Shown: positions 7,388-15,185 of the stretch, piece after piece
Layout of the letters: each line of letters opens with the position of its first letter
Position numbering within the stretch: position 1 is the stretch's first letter
The notes under the pieces: generated by a model
What the model was told of the DNA's origin: nothing
What the model saw: the letters and a program-made list of their open reading frames with translations, nothing else
Databases searched by the model: none
Position numbers and translations under genes: made by a program
Assembly (NCBI GenBank): GCA_964384205.1
Contig: CAYLKS010000027.1
Span: 1 to 37,417, forward strand
DNA length: 37,417 nt
Source: CAYLKS01 sp964384205 [NCBI: uncultured bacterium]
Lineage (GTDB): Bacteria > JAGOEH01
Reading direction: 5' to 3'

Positions 7388-8480
7388 TTGTTGTAGCTTC
7401 TGTACTAACAGGTTCTAATATATATAAACTATTATCATTTTTAATATTAAAAGATTTTAAAATTTGTAAAGCTTTATAAACTGTTTTATAAGAACATACT
7501 GGATTCCAGAATAATACTTCAGATACATTTGCATTTAAAGCTCCAAATATTTGTTTTATTATATAATCTGGACCATAATCAGGTACTCGATAGGTAAAAG
7601 CCTGTAACCATGGTCTGACTAAAATATCTTTATGTTCTGAAATAGCCCTTATCTTATTACATCCAACTTCAATGATTAATTCAGGTTCATTTTCTGCCGG
7701 TTTCCCATTGATATAAAAATTATAAAAATGTGAAGGATATAACATCGGCGAAATTATCTTAATATCATGGGAAATCAACCCTATATGCTGGCCAATTTGA
7801 TTTATATCAGCTATTCTTCCCCACGCTGTAACACCAAATACATCTATCGATATTTTTCTATTATATTTTTTTGCAATAATAGATGCCTGTTTACAAAAAG
7901 AAGATATATAAAATTTTCGTTTCTCAGGTTCAATAAAATCACCTTTAAAATCAACCAACTTTGATTTAGTAGCAGGATACCTGATATAATCTAATTGCAC
8001 TTCATCAAAGCCCAATTTATATGCCTCTTCAATAACATTAAGATTATAATCAACTACCTCATCACAGGAAGGATTAACCCATGGTATCAATTCAAAATTA
8101 TAATTTTTTTCAATATATAACGCTAAATCTGGTCTGGTAGAAGATAAAATATCATCATAACAAACTGTAGTCCTTCCAATTAAATAAAAACCTTCTTTCT
8201 TCAAAGTATCTATTAAAAAAGAAATATCTTTTATAGGGGGATACGAATTAGAACGTATATCATTTGCTAAGCTATTATCAAATTTAAAAGTTAACTCTCC
8301 AGATATAGTTTTAAGATCTATAACAAGCATTGTAATATTTGCTTCTTTTAATTCATCTAATATATTAAAAATTTTTCCTTTGCCAGCAAAACTACCTGTA
8401 ACATAAATGCCATAACGCATCTCCTCCCCATACAACATATTACAAAAAATAAAAATCAAAATTATCAATATTCGCTTCAA
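7380..8480 (-). CDS. Secreted DUF4015 putative glycoside hydrolase (TIM barrel)
   Basis: 366 residues from a TTG at 8480. That start is chosen because GGAGG lies at 8490-8486 with ideal spacing and the TTG overlaps the TGA of the upstream gene as TTGA; an in-frame ATG at 8492 lacks a ribosome site. The product then begins MKRILIILIFIFCNMLYG, a clean signal peptide. The body follows the DUF4015 (PF13200) pattern: RYGIYVTG...MLVIDLKTISGEL, GFYLIGRTTVCYDD, then GFDEVQLDYIRYPA (about residue 170) and ISIDVFGVTAWGR. The DEVQLDYIRYP strand holds the presumed catalytic acidic residues of this barrel. Substrate unknown; the enzyme is expected in the periplasm. Confidence 0.85.
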   Translation of the reverse strand: MKRILIILIFIFCNMLYGEEMRYGIYVTGSFAGKGKIFNILDELKEANITMLVIDLKTISGELTFKFDNSLANDIRSNSYPPIKDISFLIDTLKKEGFYLIGRTTVCYDDILSSTRPDLALYIEKNYNFELIPWVNPSCDEVVDYNLNVIEEAYKLGFDEVQLDYIRYPATKSKLVDFKGDFIEPEKRKFYISSFCKQASIIAKKYNRKISIDVFGVTAWGRIADINQIGQHIGLISHDIKIISPMLYPSHFYNFYINGKPAENEPELIIEVGCNKIRAISEHKDILVRPWLQAFTYRVPDYGPDYIIKQIFGALNANVSEVLFWNPVCSYKTVYKALQILKSFNIKNDNSLYILEPVSTEATTNG

Positions 8481-9076
8481 TGAAACCTCCATACAATTTC
8501 AAGATACATATTATCATTTCTTTTAGAAGACTCAAGATGAATATTGCTTTTATAAAGACGAGAAGCATCAATTGCTCCAATAATATGATTTACTATTATA
8601 ACTCCTATTAAAATTTTTGCATTCTGATATGCACTAATACTTTTATTTCTCAATTTTTTAAAATGCAATCTACTTTGAACAGAATCCCATTGCCAAAAAT
8701 ATTTATCAATATCCCTATAAACTTCTCTGCCAGCATATAAATTATGCTCATATATATTATCATAAAACTTCAAATCTCTATAAAAAGCATCGGTCTTTGC
8801 ATCAGGATTACTAATTCCTGCATGTTCCACTGCATAATTTTTATAATCTTCTTTAGTCCATGCTCCCCGATAATGATAAAATAAAAAACCTGCTATCAAT
8901 GTTAAATCTGTCAATAAATAGAACTTCGCCCTTGTATATCTTTTCATTTTATGCATTTGATATGAAGGGAAAACAAAACTCTTTAAAAAAATATTACTCC
9001 TTAAAGAATCCGATTCTTCTGCCATGATATTAAAAAATACGGCAAAAACAAAAAAAATAATAATAACTTTTTTCAT
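8477..9076 (-). CDS. DUF5683-like exported membrane protein
   Basis: 199 residues. Signal peptide at 1-19 (ends IMAEE), then KSFVFPSYQMHKMKRYTRAKFYLLTDLTLIAGF, which fits the 'SLxxPGxGQ...Y..A..ft.tE' opening of DUF5683-type proteins of the FCB group. A second hydrophobic segment (about 158-172, ILIGVIIVNHIIGAIDA) is followed by an amphipathic tail ending LEIVWRFH, like a short outer-membrane strand. The central part is Tyr/Asp-rich. Its role is unknown. GGAG precedes the ATG at 9076, and it lies 10 bases after the GNAT gene in the operon. Confidence 0.6.
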   Translation of the reverse strand: MKKVIIIFFVFAVFFNIMAEESDSLRSNIFLKSFVFPSYQMHKMKRYTRAKFYLLTDLTLIAGFLFYHYRGAWTKEDYKNYAVEHAGISNPDAKTDAFYRDLKFYDNIYEHNLYAGREVYRDIDKYFWQWDSVQSRLHFKKLRNKSISAYQNAKILIGVIIVNHIIGAIDASRLYKSNIHLESSKRNDNMYLEIVWRFH

Positions 9077-9086
9077 ATTTACTCCA

Positions 9087-10277
9087 TCACAGGTTCAGAC
9101 TATAAATACGCCATGTTCTATAATGAACTCCGCCAAATTTTATACATGCTGCTTTTATAAGTTCGTTATTCTCCAAAATCCATGATAACTCAGATTCCTT
9201 ATAATATTTATTTTTCTGAGCATCTATCATAGCGCTGTAATAAAGTAATGCATCAAGCCCTAATTTTCTATATTCTTCTTTAATACCAAAACCAATTAGC
9301 CTTATACGAGGGACTTTTTTCAATCCAATTAACGCCCTTATAATTCTAAAATAATCATTATTCCAAAATTTAGAAGAACCTCGTCTCCTCAGAAGATAAT
9401 TCATATCAGGCATTGCCCATAAAAATGCTGCAGGTTTTCCATCTACATAAGCTATTTTTATCAATTTTCTATCCAGAAAAAGCTTCATAGTTTCTTCAAT
9501 ATCTTGCAATTCTCCTTCAGTTATAGGCAAGTGACCCCAATTTTTTGACCATGCCTCTGTGTGAATATCAAGAATTATATGTGCATCTCTATCTAAATTT
9601 TTAACATCGATATCTCTAATTTCTATATTTGCATGCTTCAAAGCAAATTTATGCAACTTCTCAAAATATTTTTGTCTTTTTGCTGTTTCTTCATCCTCTA
9701 CATGAACCTTAATTTTATAAGCATAAAGATCCATTGCTTTCTGAAAACCATAATTCTCAACTAACTTCTGATAATAAGGCATATTATAGGGAGTTTCAAG
9801 ATAAGAAATATTCTCAAAATCATTAATCAAAAGTCCCCATGTATAATTCGATGTAAAATTAGCAGGCCCATAAATAATCTTTGCTTCATTTTCTTTTAAA
9901 AATTGTAATGCCCTATCAAAAAGTAAATTTGCAATCTCTTGGTTATCTATTACCTCAAAAAAGCCCCAGAAACCTGCATCTTCTTTTTGATATTCATTAT
10001 AATGATAACAAATATTAGCAGCAATTCTACCTACTACCTCATCTCCATCGAGTGCTAAAAAAAATCGTACTTTAGAAATTTTAGCAAAAGGGTGCTCCTT
10101 CTCAAATAATCCAACAGCTCCCAATAATCTATTTCCTAAAAAATAAGTATCTAATTGTGGTACATAATAAGGGTTATTTTTATACAACTTCCATGGGAAA
10201 TCTACAAACTTCCTTAAAAGCCCCCTCGCATCATAGCCAAAATCAACTACTTTAATTCTTTCACTTAATTTCCCCAT
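9087..10277 (-). CDS. GNAT-like acyltransferase family protein (YghO type)
   Basis: 396 residues from the ATG at 10277 (AAGGAG seven bases upstream; a GTG one codon earlier is less well placed). The pattern FVDFPWKLYKNNPYYVPQL near residue 27 and the GRIAANICYHYNE strand-turn belong to a large conserved family of about 380 residues annotated as YghO/N-acetyltransferase-like. A second GNAT-type half is visible with LIGFGIKEEYRKLGLDALLY (about 320-345). The acyl donor and substrate are unknown. It sits between GrpE (4-base gap) and a DUF5683-like protein, so co-expression with envelope proteins is expected. Confidence 0.8.
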   Translation of the reverse strand: MGKLSERIKVVDFGYDARGLLRKFVDFPWKLYKNNPYYVPQLDTYFLGNRLLGAVGLFEKEHPFAKISKVRFFLALDGDEVVGRIAANICYHYNEYQKEDAGFWGFFEVIDNQEIANLLFDRALQFLKENEAKIIYGPANFTSNYTWGLLINDFENISYLETPYNMPYYQKLVENYGFQKAMDLYAYKIKVHVEDEETAKRQKYFEKLHKFALKHANIEIRDIDVKNLDRDAHIILDIHTEAWSKNWGHLPITEGELQDIEETMKLFLDRKLIKIAYVDGKPAAFLWAMPDMNYLLRRRGSSKFWNNDYFRIIRALIGLKKVPRIRLIGFGIKEEYRKLGLDALLYYSAMIDAQKNKYYKESELSWILENNELIKAACIKFGGVHYRTWRIYSLNL

Positions 10278-10281
10278 CACA

Positions 10282-11196
10282 TTACTCCTTTTTCGAAATT
10301 TTTACTTTAGCATACCTTACAACCCTATCTCCAAGCATATACCCACCAGAAATTTCCTGCAATACTATATTTTCCTCTACATCATTATTAACCTCTGTTA
10401 ATACCGCTTCATGAAAATTATGATCAAATTTCTCTCCTACAGTTTTTATTTTTTTAAATTCAAATTTATCAGCCAATTCAAGCATAATCTGATTGTATAT
10501 CATTTTTATTCCTTTTACAAATTCACTATTTTCTTCTTCCTCTGACAAATGATTAAATGAATTTGATAATTGATCCAGAAAAGGAATAAAAACATCCAAT
10601 ACATCTATCAAAGCCTCTTTTTTATAATTCTCTTTTTCCTTATTTATACGATTTTTTAAATTTGTATAATCCTGTCTTAATATTTTAAGCTGATTATTAT
10701 ACTCTAACGCCAATGTTTTATACTTTTCAAGTTCAGCATTTTTTTGTTTTAATTCTTCATCTTTATTTGCCTGCTTCTGAATATTTCTAAAAATAGAATC
10801 TACAATCGTATGAACAAAATGTTCAACATCTTCCGGTAATCTTTTATTTAATTTTTTAAGAAATTTTATTATCAATTTGTCTTCTTTGGGAAACTCCTTA
10901 AGTTCATTTAAAATAGAAAAAATAATATAATGCTGGAAACTTTCCTCTTTTAATAAATTATCTGTATATTGAATAACATAATGCTCAATATCATCATAAA
11001 GACCATCAGGGACATTTTCAATCTTATACTGCTTCTTTAAAGAATCAAATTTTTTTTTAACTATTTTTTCAAGAGAATCTTTATTATATTGATTTTTATA
11101 ATCTTTATATAATTTATCATATACCTCTTTAATTTTTTCATTTTTTAAAAATTTATTAAATTCTTCTAATTTCTTATTAGCTTCATTAATATCCAT
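10282..11196 (-). CDS. grpE: GrpE nucleotide exchange factor with a long N-terminal extension
   Basis: 304 residues against about 170-210 for usual GrpE. The C-terminal half is a normal GrpE: a long coiled coil from about 145 (NAELEKYKTLALEYNNQL), then ALIDVLDVFIPFLDQL, and the beta-wing ending KFDHNFHEAVLTE...VLQEISGGYMLGDRVVRYAKV. GrpE releases ADP from the DnaK chaperone. Residues 1-140 are an extra, highly charged helical region (KKLEEFNKFLKNEK...) with no family I recognise. No dnaK, dnaJ or hrcA is in the window; instead it is co-transcribed with a TonB receptor (18-base gap upstream) and a GNAT protein. GGAG precedes the ATG. Confidence 0.9.
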   Translation of the reverse strand: MDINEANKKLEEFNKFLKNEKIKEVYDKLYKDYKNQYNKDSLEKIVKKKFDSLKKQYKIENVPDGLYDDIEHYVIQYTDNLLKEESFQHYIIFSILNELKEFPKEDKLIIKFLKKLNKRLPEDVEHFVHTIVDSIFRNIQKQANKDEELKQKNAELEKYKTLALEYNNQLKILRQDYTNLKNRINKEKENYKKEALIDVLDVFIPFLDQLSNSFNHLSEEEENSEFVKGIKMIYNQIMLELADKFEFKKIKTVGEKFDHNFHEAVLTEVNNDVEENIVLQEISGGYMLGDRVVRYAKVKISKKE

Positions 11197-11214
11197 AAAC
11201 TTACTCCATTACTA

Positions 11215-12984
11215 CTAAAAATTTAAAAAAGATATATTAAATAATATATTTCTTGGATCTCCTTTGATGTATTTTAATATATCATATTCTGTATTAAAAA
11301 GATTATTAATTTCTAAAGAAAAAACAACTCTTTTATATTGATAACCTATACTCATAAAAGAATACAAATATGGATCATAAGTTACATTTTTTATATAATT
11401 TATCCCATATAGTAAATTGACTTTATTCCAGAAAGATCGGCTAATAATCGCCTGTAATTTATAATCAGGCCTCAAATACTTCTCGACAATTCCTTTTTTA
11501 TTAGAAGAATCATATTGATAAAAAACACCACTAAAATACAATAATAACTTATTATTAAATTCATAACTAATATTTAAATTCTCTCCATAAATCTTCATTT
11601 TATCAATATTAGAAGCAACCCATTTTGATATGTCCTTATTCTCAATCCATGAAATTAAATCTTTTTCATTCCTATGAAAAAAATAAAAATTCACTCTCAT
11701 TCTATTTTTAATAAAAGTTATGCCCGATTCAACAGTAATAGCTTTTTCTGGTTTCAATTCACTATTTCCTAAATTACTTGGCGAATGGTAGTAAAGTTCA
11801 GTAAAAGAAGGCAATCTATAAGAATAACCACCGCTCAGGAAAATATTTATATTATTAAAAACAAAATACTTTAAGTTAAATTGCGGTGATAAAAAATTAT
11901 TTTCATTATAAAATTCATAGCGCATTCCAGACTGTATCACCAACTTTTTATAAATAAAACCATATTCTCCAAAAAATGCATAATTATATCTATTGTGATT
12001 ACCTAAATTAGAACTATTAATGGTGTTTTTTTGCAAAAAAATACCTGTAGAATAATTATTAGAGGAAAAAGATAATTCTGTTGTATACTGAAAAGTTTTA
12101 TGATGATTAATATAAGCATTTGGAGAATTATCAAATCTATTAAGAAAAAAAGTATCATTATGCTTCTTATAATAAATCTTTAAATTAACTAACAAATTAT
12201 CTTTAATATAATAATTACTGGTATTTCCTAAAAATAATCCTCTTGTCTTTTCATAAGATGGAAATTTTGCATAAAAATCATTAGCTCCAAAATCTTTTTC
12301 AAAATAGAAAAAATAAAAATTAGAATTACCATTTTTAAATTTTATTTTATCTTTTATTAAAGTGCTAATATTAGAAAAATCCGTATTTTCTCTTAAACCA
12401 TCTGATTTTTGTTTTACAAAAGATACTAACATATTATTATTTTTATTTATATTGAAAAAACCATTTAAGGAAGAAGATAAGTAATTCCCCTCTCCCATAG
12501 AAAACCTAACGTCATATTTATTCTCATCATATTCTAAAGTTTGAAAATTCAAATAACCCCCAAAGGCATTACTACCATATAAGGAAAAAGATCCACCGGG
12601 TTGAATTTCTGCAGTTAATAAACCAGAATGGAAAAAATTCATTGGTAAATCTAAATTAAAATGCCCTGTCTGGCAATCATTCAACCTCATACCTTCGAAA
12701 AGTACAAGATTTTGTTCAAAAGTAGCACCATTTATACTCAAATCATTTATATTCTCACCATTACTTCTAAATTTCACATCAATATTACTTAAACTAAAAT
12801 ATTGAAAAAAATTATTTTGTGAATTTATTAAACTTAATGAATCATTGAGCTTAAATACAGGTTTAATATTAAATTGATTATTCAAAATTTTAGTAGATAT
12901 AACAGAAACAGTATCAAGATAAAATTGTGCAAAATTTAACTTCGCTATAAAAAATATTACCATAAAAAACAAAAATCGTTTCAA
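11215..12984 (-). CDS. TonB-dependent outer-membrane receptor (BtuB-like)
   Basis: 589 residues starting at a TTG (12984) placed 6 bases after GGAGG. Signal peptide 1-19 (ends FAQ). A possible TonB box DTVSVIST follows at about 24-31, then a compact plug domain with the conserved elements DLSINGATFEQNLVLFEGMRLND and PGGSFSLYGSNAFGGYLNF (about 88-160). The remainder is a 22-strand-type barrel rich in alternating aromatic strands (SGGYSYRLPSFTELYYHSPS near 385), ending in the aromatic SFLNF expected for outer-membrane insertion. Size is at the small end, like BtuB/vitamin B12 or metal-complex transporters, and it lacks the N-terminal carboxypeptidase-like domain of SusC. Ligand unknown. No TonB/ExbBD or periplasmic binding gene is adjacent. 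Confidence 0.88.
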   Translation of the reverse strand: MKRFLFFMVIFFIAKLNFAQFYLDTVSVISTKILNNQFNIKPVFKLNDSLSLINSQNNFFQYFSLSNIDVKFRSNGENINDLSINGATFEQNLVLFEGMRLNDCQTGHFNLDLPMNFFHSGLLTAEIQPGGSFSLYGSNAFGGYLNFQTLEYDENKYDVRFSMGEGNYLSSSLNGFFNINKNNNMLVSFVKQKSDGLRENTDFSNISTLIKDKIKFKNGNSNFYFFYFEKDFGANDFYAKFPSYEKTRGLFLGNTSNYYIKDNLLVNLKIYYKKHNDTFFLNRFDNSPNAYINHHKTFQYTTELSFSSNNYSTGIFLQKNTINSSNLGNHNRYNYAFFGEYGFIYKKLVIQSGMRYEFYNENNFLSPQFNLKYFVFNNINIFLSGGYSYRLPSFTELYYHSPSNLGNSELKPEKAITVESGITFIKNRMRVNFYFFHRNEKDLISWIENKDISKWVASNIDKMKIYGENLNISYEFNNKLLLYFSGVFYQYDSSNKKGIVEKYLRPDYKLQAIISRSFWNKVNLLYGINYIKNVTYDPYLYSFMSIGYQYKRVVFSLEINNLFNTEYDILKYIKGDPRNILFNISFLNF

Positions 12985-13006
12985 TTACAACCTCCATCTC
13001 TAAAAT

Positions 13007-14104
13007 TTAATCTTTTTGATATAAATCTAACAATTTATTCATCATAAGTTCTTGATGATAATTTTGTGCTTTCAAATATCCTGATAATGCAATATCTTCT
13101 AAATAGTTTCTATTTTGATACAAATAATTAATATTATGTGCTAAAGCTTTTGCATCTTTATTTGGAACTACAATCACGCTTTCAAATTCATCTACAAGTT
13201 CAACAAGATATCGCTGTTTAAATGCTATAACCGGAATACCGGAAGCCATTGCCTCTAATGGAATTATTGAATACTCCTCAGTAATATAAGGTAAAACCAA
13301 TACATCAAAAGCTGGGAGCAAATCATATATATGATCACAATATCCAGTCAGGGTAATAAACCGCTCCAATCCTTTCTCTTTAACCTTACTCAAAAAATCA
13401 TCTTTGCCATTACCATCCCCAACCACTACACAGTTAAACCTCATATTATCCTTTAAATAAACCAAAGCATCAAGCAAATATTCAAAACCATTTTTCTCTT
13501 CAAATCTTCCCAAAGTTCCAATAGTAAAAATATTTTCCTTTAAACCAAACTTTTTTCTAATTTTAGTTTTATCATAAGGCATATTATTAACATAAAAACG
13601 CTCAGAAATCCCATAAGAAATATGTTCAATTTTATCAGCTTGAATCTGAAAAGGAATAAGCATCTTTTGTTGATTAATATTAATAGTAATAATTTTATCA
13701 AATTTTTTAAGCCCTAATTTTTCAAAAAAAGAATCTATATTAATTTCAAGTCCTGTATGAAAAGTATGTATTAATTTTGTATCAGATTTAGCAAGCTTTG
13801 CAGCTATTGCCCAGTATAAATTTGTACTATGAGAATGAATAATATCAAACTTATTCTCTTTAAAATATTTGTACATCTGAAAAAATGTTTTTAACGATTT
13901 GTTATTGAAATTTTTAATATCCACATGATAACCAGATTTTTGCATCTTTCTCGTCCAATTGCCTGCATGCGGAGCAAGAATAGTAAGATGGAAATTTTTA
14001 TTTTTCAAAATCCTTGCAACATAATAAATATGAGTTTGTATATGTGAATAACCACCCTGATTACTCACCATTAAAATCTTTAACTTTTTACTATTTCTAT
14101 CCAT
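13007..14104 (-). CDS. GT4-type glycosyltransferase (GT-B fold)
   Basis: About 365 residues from the ATG at 14104; a TTG at 14113 is also in frame and neither has an ideally spaced ribosome site. N-terminal LKILMVSNQGGYSHIQTHIY is the acceptor-side Rossmann start. The C-terminal half has TIGTLGRFEEKNGFEYLLDA, VVVGDGNGKDD and the donor-binding E-x7-E motif EEYSIIPLEAMASGIPVIAF (about 278-298). This is a retaining glycosyltransferase family 4 enzyme using a nucleotide sugar, probably building a surface glycan at the cytoplasmic side of the inner membrane. It overlaps the upstream GT2 gene by about 25 bases. Confidence 0.9.
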   Translation of the reverse strand: MDRNSKKLKILMVSNQGGYSHIQTHIYYVARILKNKNFHLTILAPHAGNWTRKMQKSGYHVDIKNFNNKSLKTFFQMYKYFKENKFDIIHSHSTNLYWAIAAKLAKSDTKLIHTFHTGLEINIDSFFEKLGLKKFDKIITININQQKMLIPFQIQADKIEHISYGISERFYVNNMPYDKTKIRKKFGLKENIFTIGTLGRFEEKNGFEYLLDALVYLKDNMRFNCVVVGDGNGKDDFLSKVKEKGLERFITLTGYCDHIYDLLPAFDVLVLPYITEEYSIIPLEAMASGIPVIAFKQRYLVELVDEFESVIVVPNKDAKALAHNINYLYQNRNYLEDIALSGYLKAQNYHQELMMNKLLDLYQKD

Positions 14105-14988
14105 AGCCTCCAATATCCTTTTGATTTTAAATTTTCTTTACCTACAAAATAAAACAAAATACTCTTAATAAAAAATACAACCACCAGCATATATTTTATA
14201 ACCAAAACATATATAAACGAATGGCTTTTTTTTAAAAAAATCAACATACTCTTGTGATAACTTATATAATCCGACTTAAATACATTAGACATCATATCTT
14301 TTTTTGCAGCACTTTCACCTCCTGAATGTTTGATTAAATGTTTATCTGTATACAATACCTTATATCCTTTTTGATTTAATTTATAACAAATATCTGTATC
14401 TTCGAAATATAAGAAAAAATCTCTACTAAAACCTCCTACATCATCAAATGCCTTCTTATTAAATAACATAAAAGCCCCATTAATATGGGCAACATTAAGA
14501 AAATCATTTAATTTAAAATCTACAACATTCCTATAATTTTTTATAATATATTCTCTAATAATATTTGATAAAGAAGGATAAGATAAAAATGCAGAACTGA
14601 CTTCTTTACCCTCTCCATTTATATGGCTTACTCCACATACACCAAAATTATTTATTTTCTCTACTTGAACTAACAATAATCCTAAATCCGTATCCTCTGT
14701 AAATTCAATATCATTATTTACAACAAGAAAATATTTACAATTCAATAAAGAAGCCGCCTTATTATGCGCTGCTCCAAAACCTATATTTTTCTCATTTCTT
14801 AATACCGTAGTATTACTGAATTCAAAATAATCAGGAATCTTGCCATCACAGTTTTCAGAATTATCACTCAATACAACATGGTAATCAATATTATCTTTTT
14901 CCAAAAATCTAAGGCTCTGAAGAAAATTTAAAGTAAAACTCCATGTTTTATAATTAATTACACTAATGCCTAAATAAGATTTCATCAT
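14080..14988 (-). CDS. GT2-type glycosyltransferase (rhamnosyltransferase-like)
   Basis: 302 residues. GT-A fold: LGISVINYKTWSFTLNFLQSL at the start, NIGFGAAHNKAA (about 74-85), the metal-site strand FLVVNNDIEF (about 97-106, NND in place of DxD), and HINGAFMLFNKKAFDDVGGF...FLYFEDTDICYKLNQKGYKV near 180-215, the typical GT2 acceptor loop with the catalytic EDTD. The C-terminal 65 residues include a transmembrane helix (about 258-284), so it is membrane-attached. It is the head of the nine-gene operon, read from the leaderless-type promoter at 14996-15024; two consecutive ATGs (14988 and 14985) are available. Confidence 0.9.
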   Translation of the reverse strand: MMKSYLGISVINYKTWSFTLNFLQSLRFLEKDNIDYHVVLSDNSENCDGKIPDYFEFSNTTVLRNEKNIGFGAAHNKAASLLNCKYFLVVNNDIEFTEDTDLGLLLVQVEKINNFGVCGVSHINGEGKEVSSAFLSYPSLSNIIREYIIKNYRNVVDFKLNDFLNVAHINGAFMLFNKKAFDDVGGFSRDFFLYFEDTDICYKLNQKGYKVLYTDKHLIKHSGGESAAKKDMMSNVFKSDYISYHKSMLIFLKKSHSFIYVLVIKYMLVVVFFIKSILFYFVGKENLKSKGYWRLWIEIVKS

Positions 14989-14995
14989 AGTTAAA

Positions 14996-15024
14996 AAAAT
15001 AATTTAAAATTCTAAATAAATCAA
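14996..15024 (-). promoter_or_regulatory. Promoter of the nine-gene operon, predicted leaderless
   Basis: Minus strand TTGATT (15024-15019), 17-base spacer, TATTTT (15001-14996), then TTTAACT and the ATG at 14988. The -35 to ATG distance is 36. The TTTAACTATG junction is identical to the one before the propeller gene at 3728. No Shine-Dalgarno is visible. The rest of the 197-base gap (14989-15185) is AT-rich with no clear gene or terminator. Confidence 0.6.
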
Positions 15025-15185
15025 GAAAAAAAATAAGTAAAAATAAATAAAAACAAATTCCAAATATTAAAAAAACTAATAATATCTTAAAAAAACATCA
15101 TAAAATACTCATCAATATCTATATTAAGCTAATTTTAATAGCCAAAATTATATTTAACAACCATAAATAATTTAAAACTAAAAAA

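Noticed and set aside
11215-12984. TonB receptor as a SusC of a polysaccharide-utilisation locus with the nearby glycosidases.
   Set aside because: It lacks the SusC N-terminal domain and is much too short, there is no SusD gene, and the glycosidases are in other transcription units.
15001-15185. Possible small gene or RNA between GT2 and sialidase.
   Set aside because: All frames are short and the sequence is simple A/T with no ribosome site or stable hairpin.
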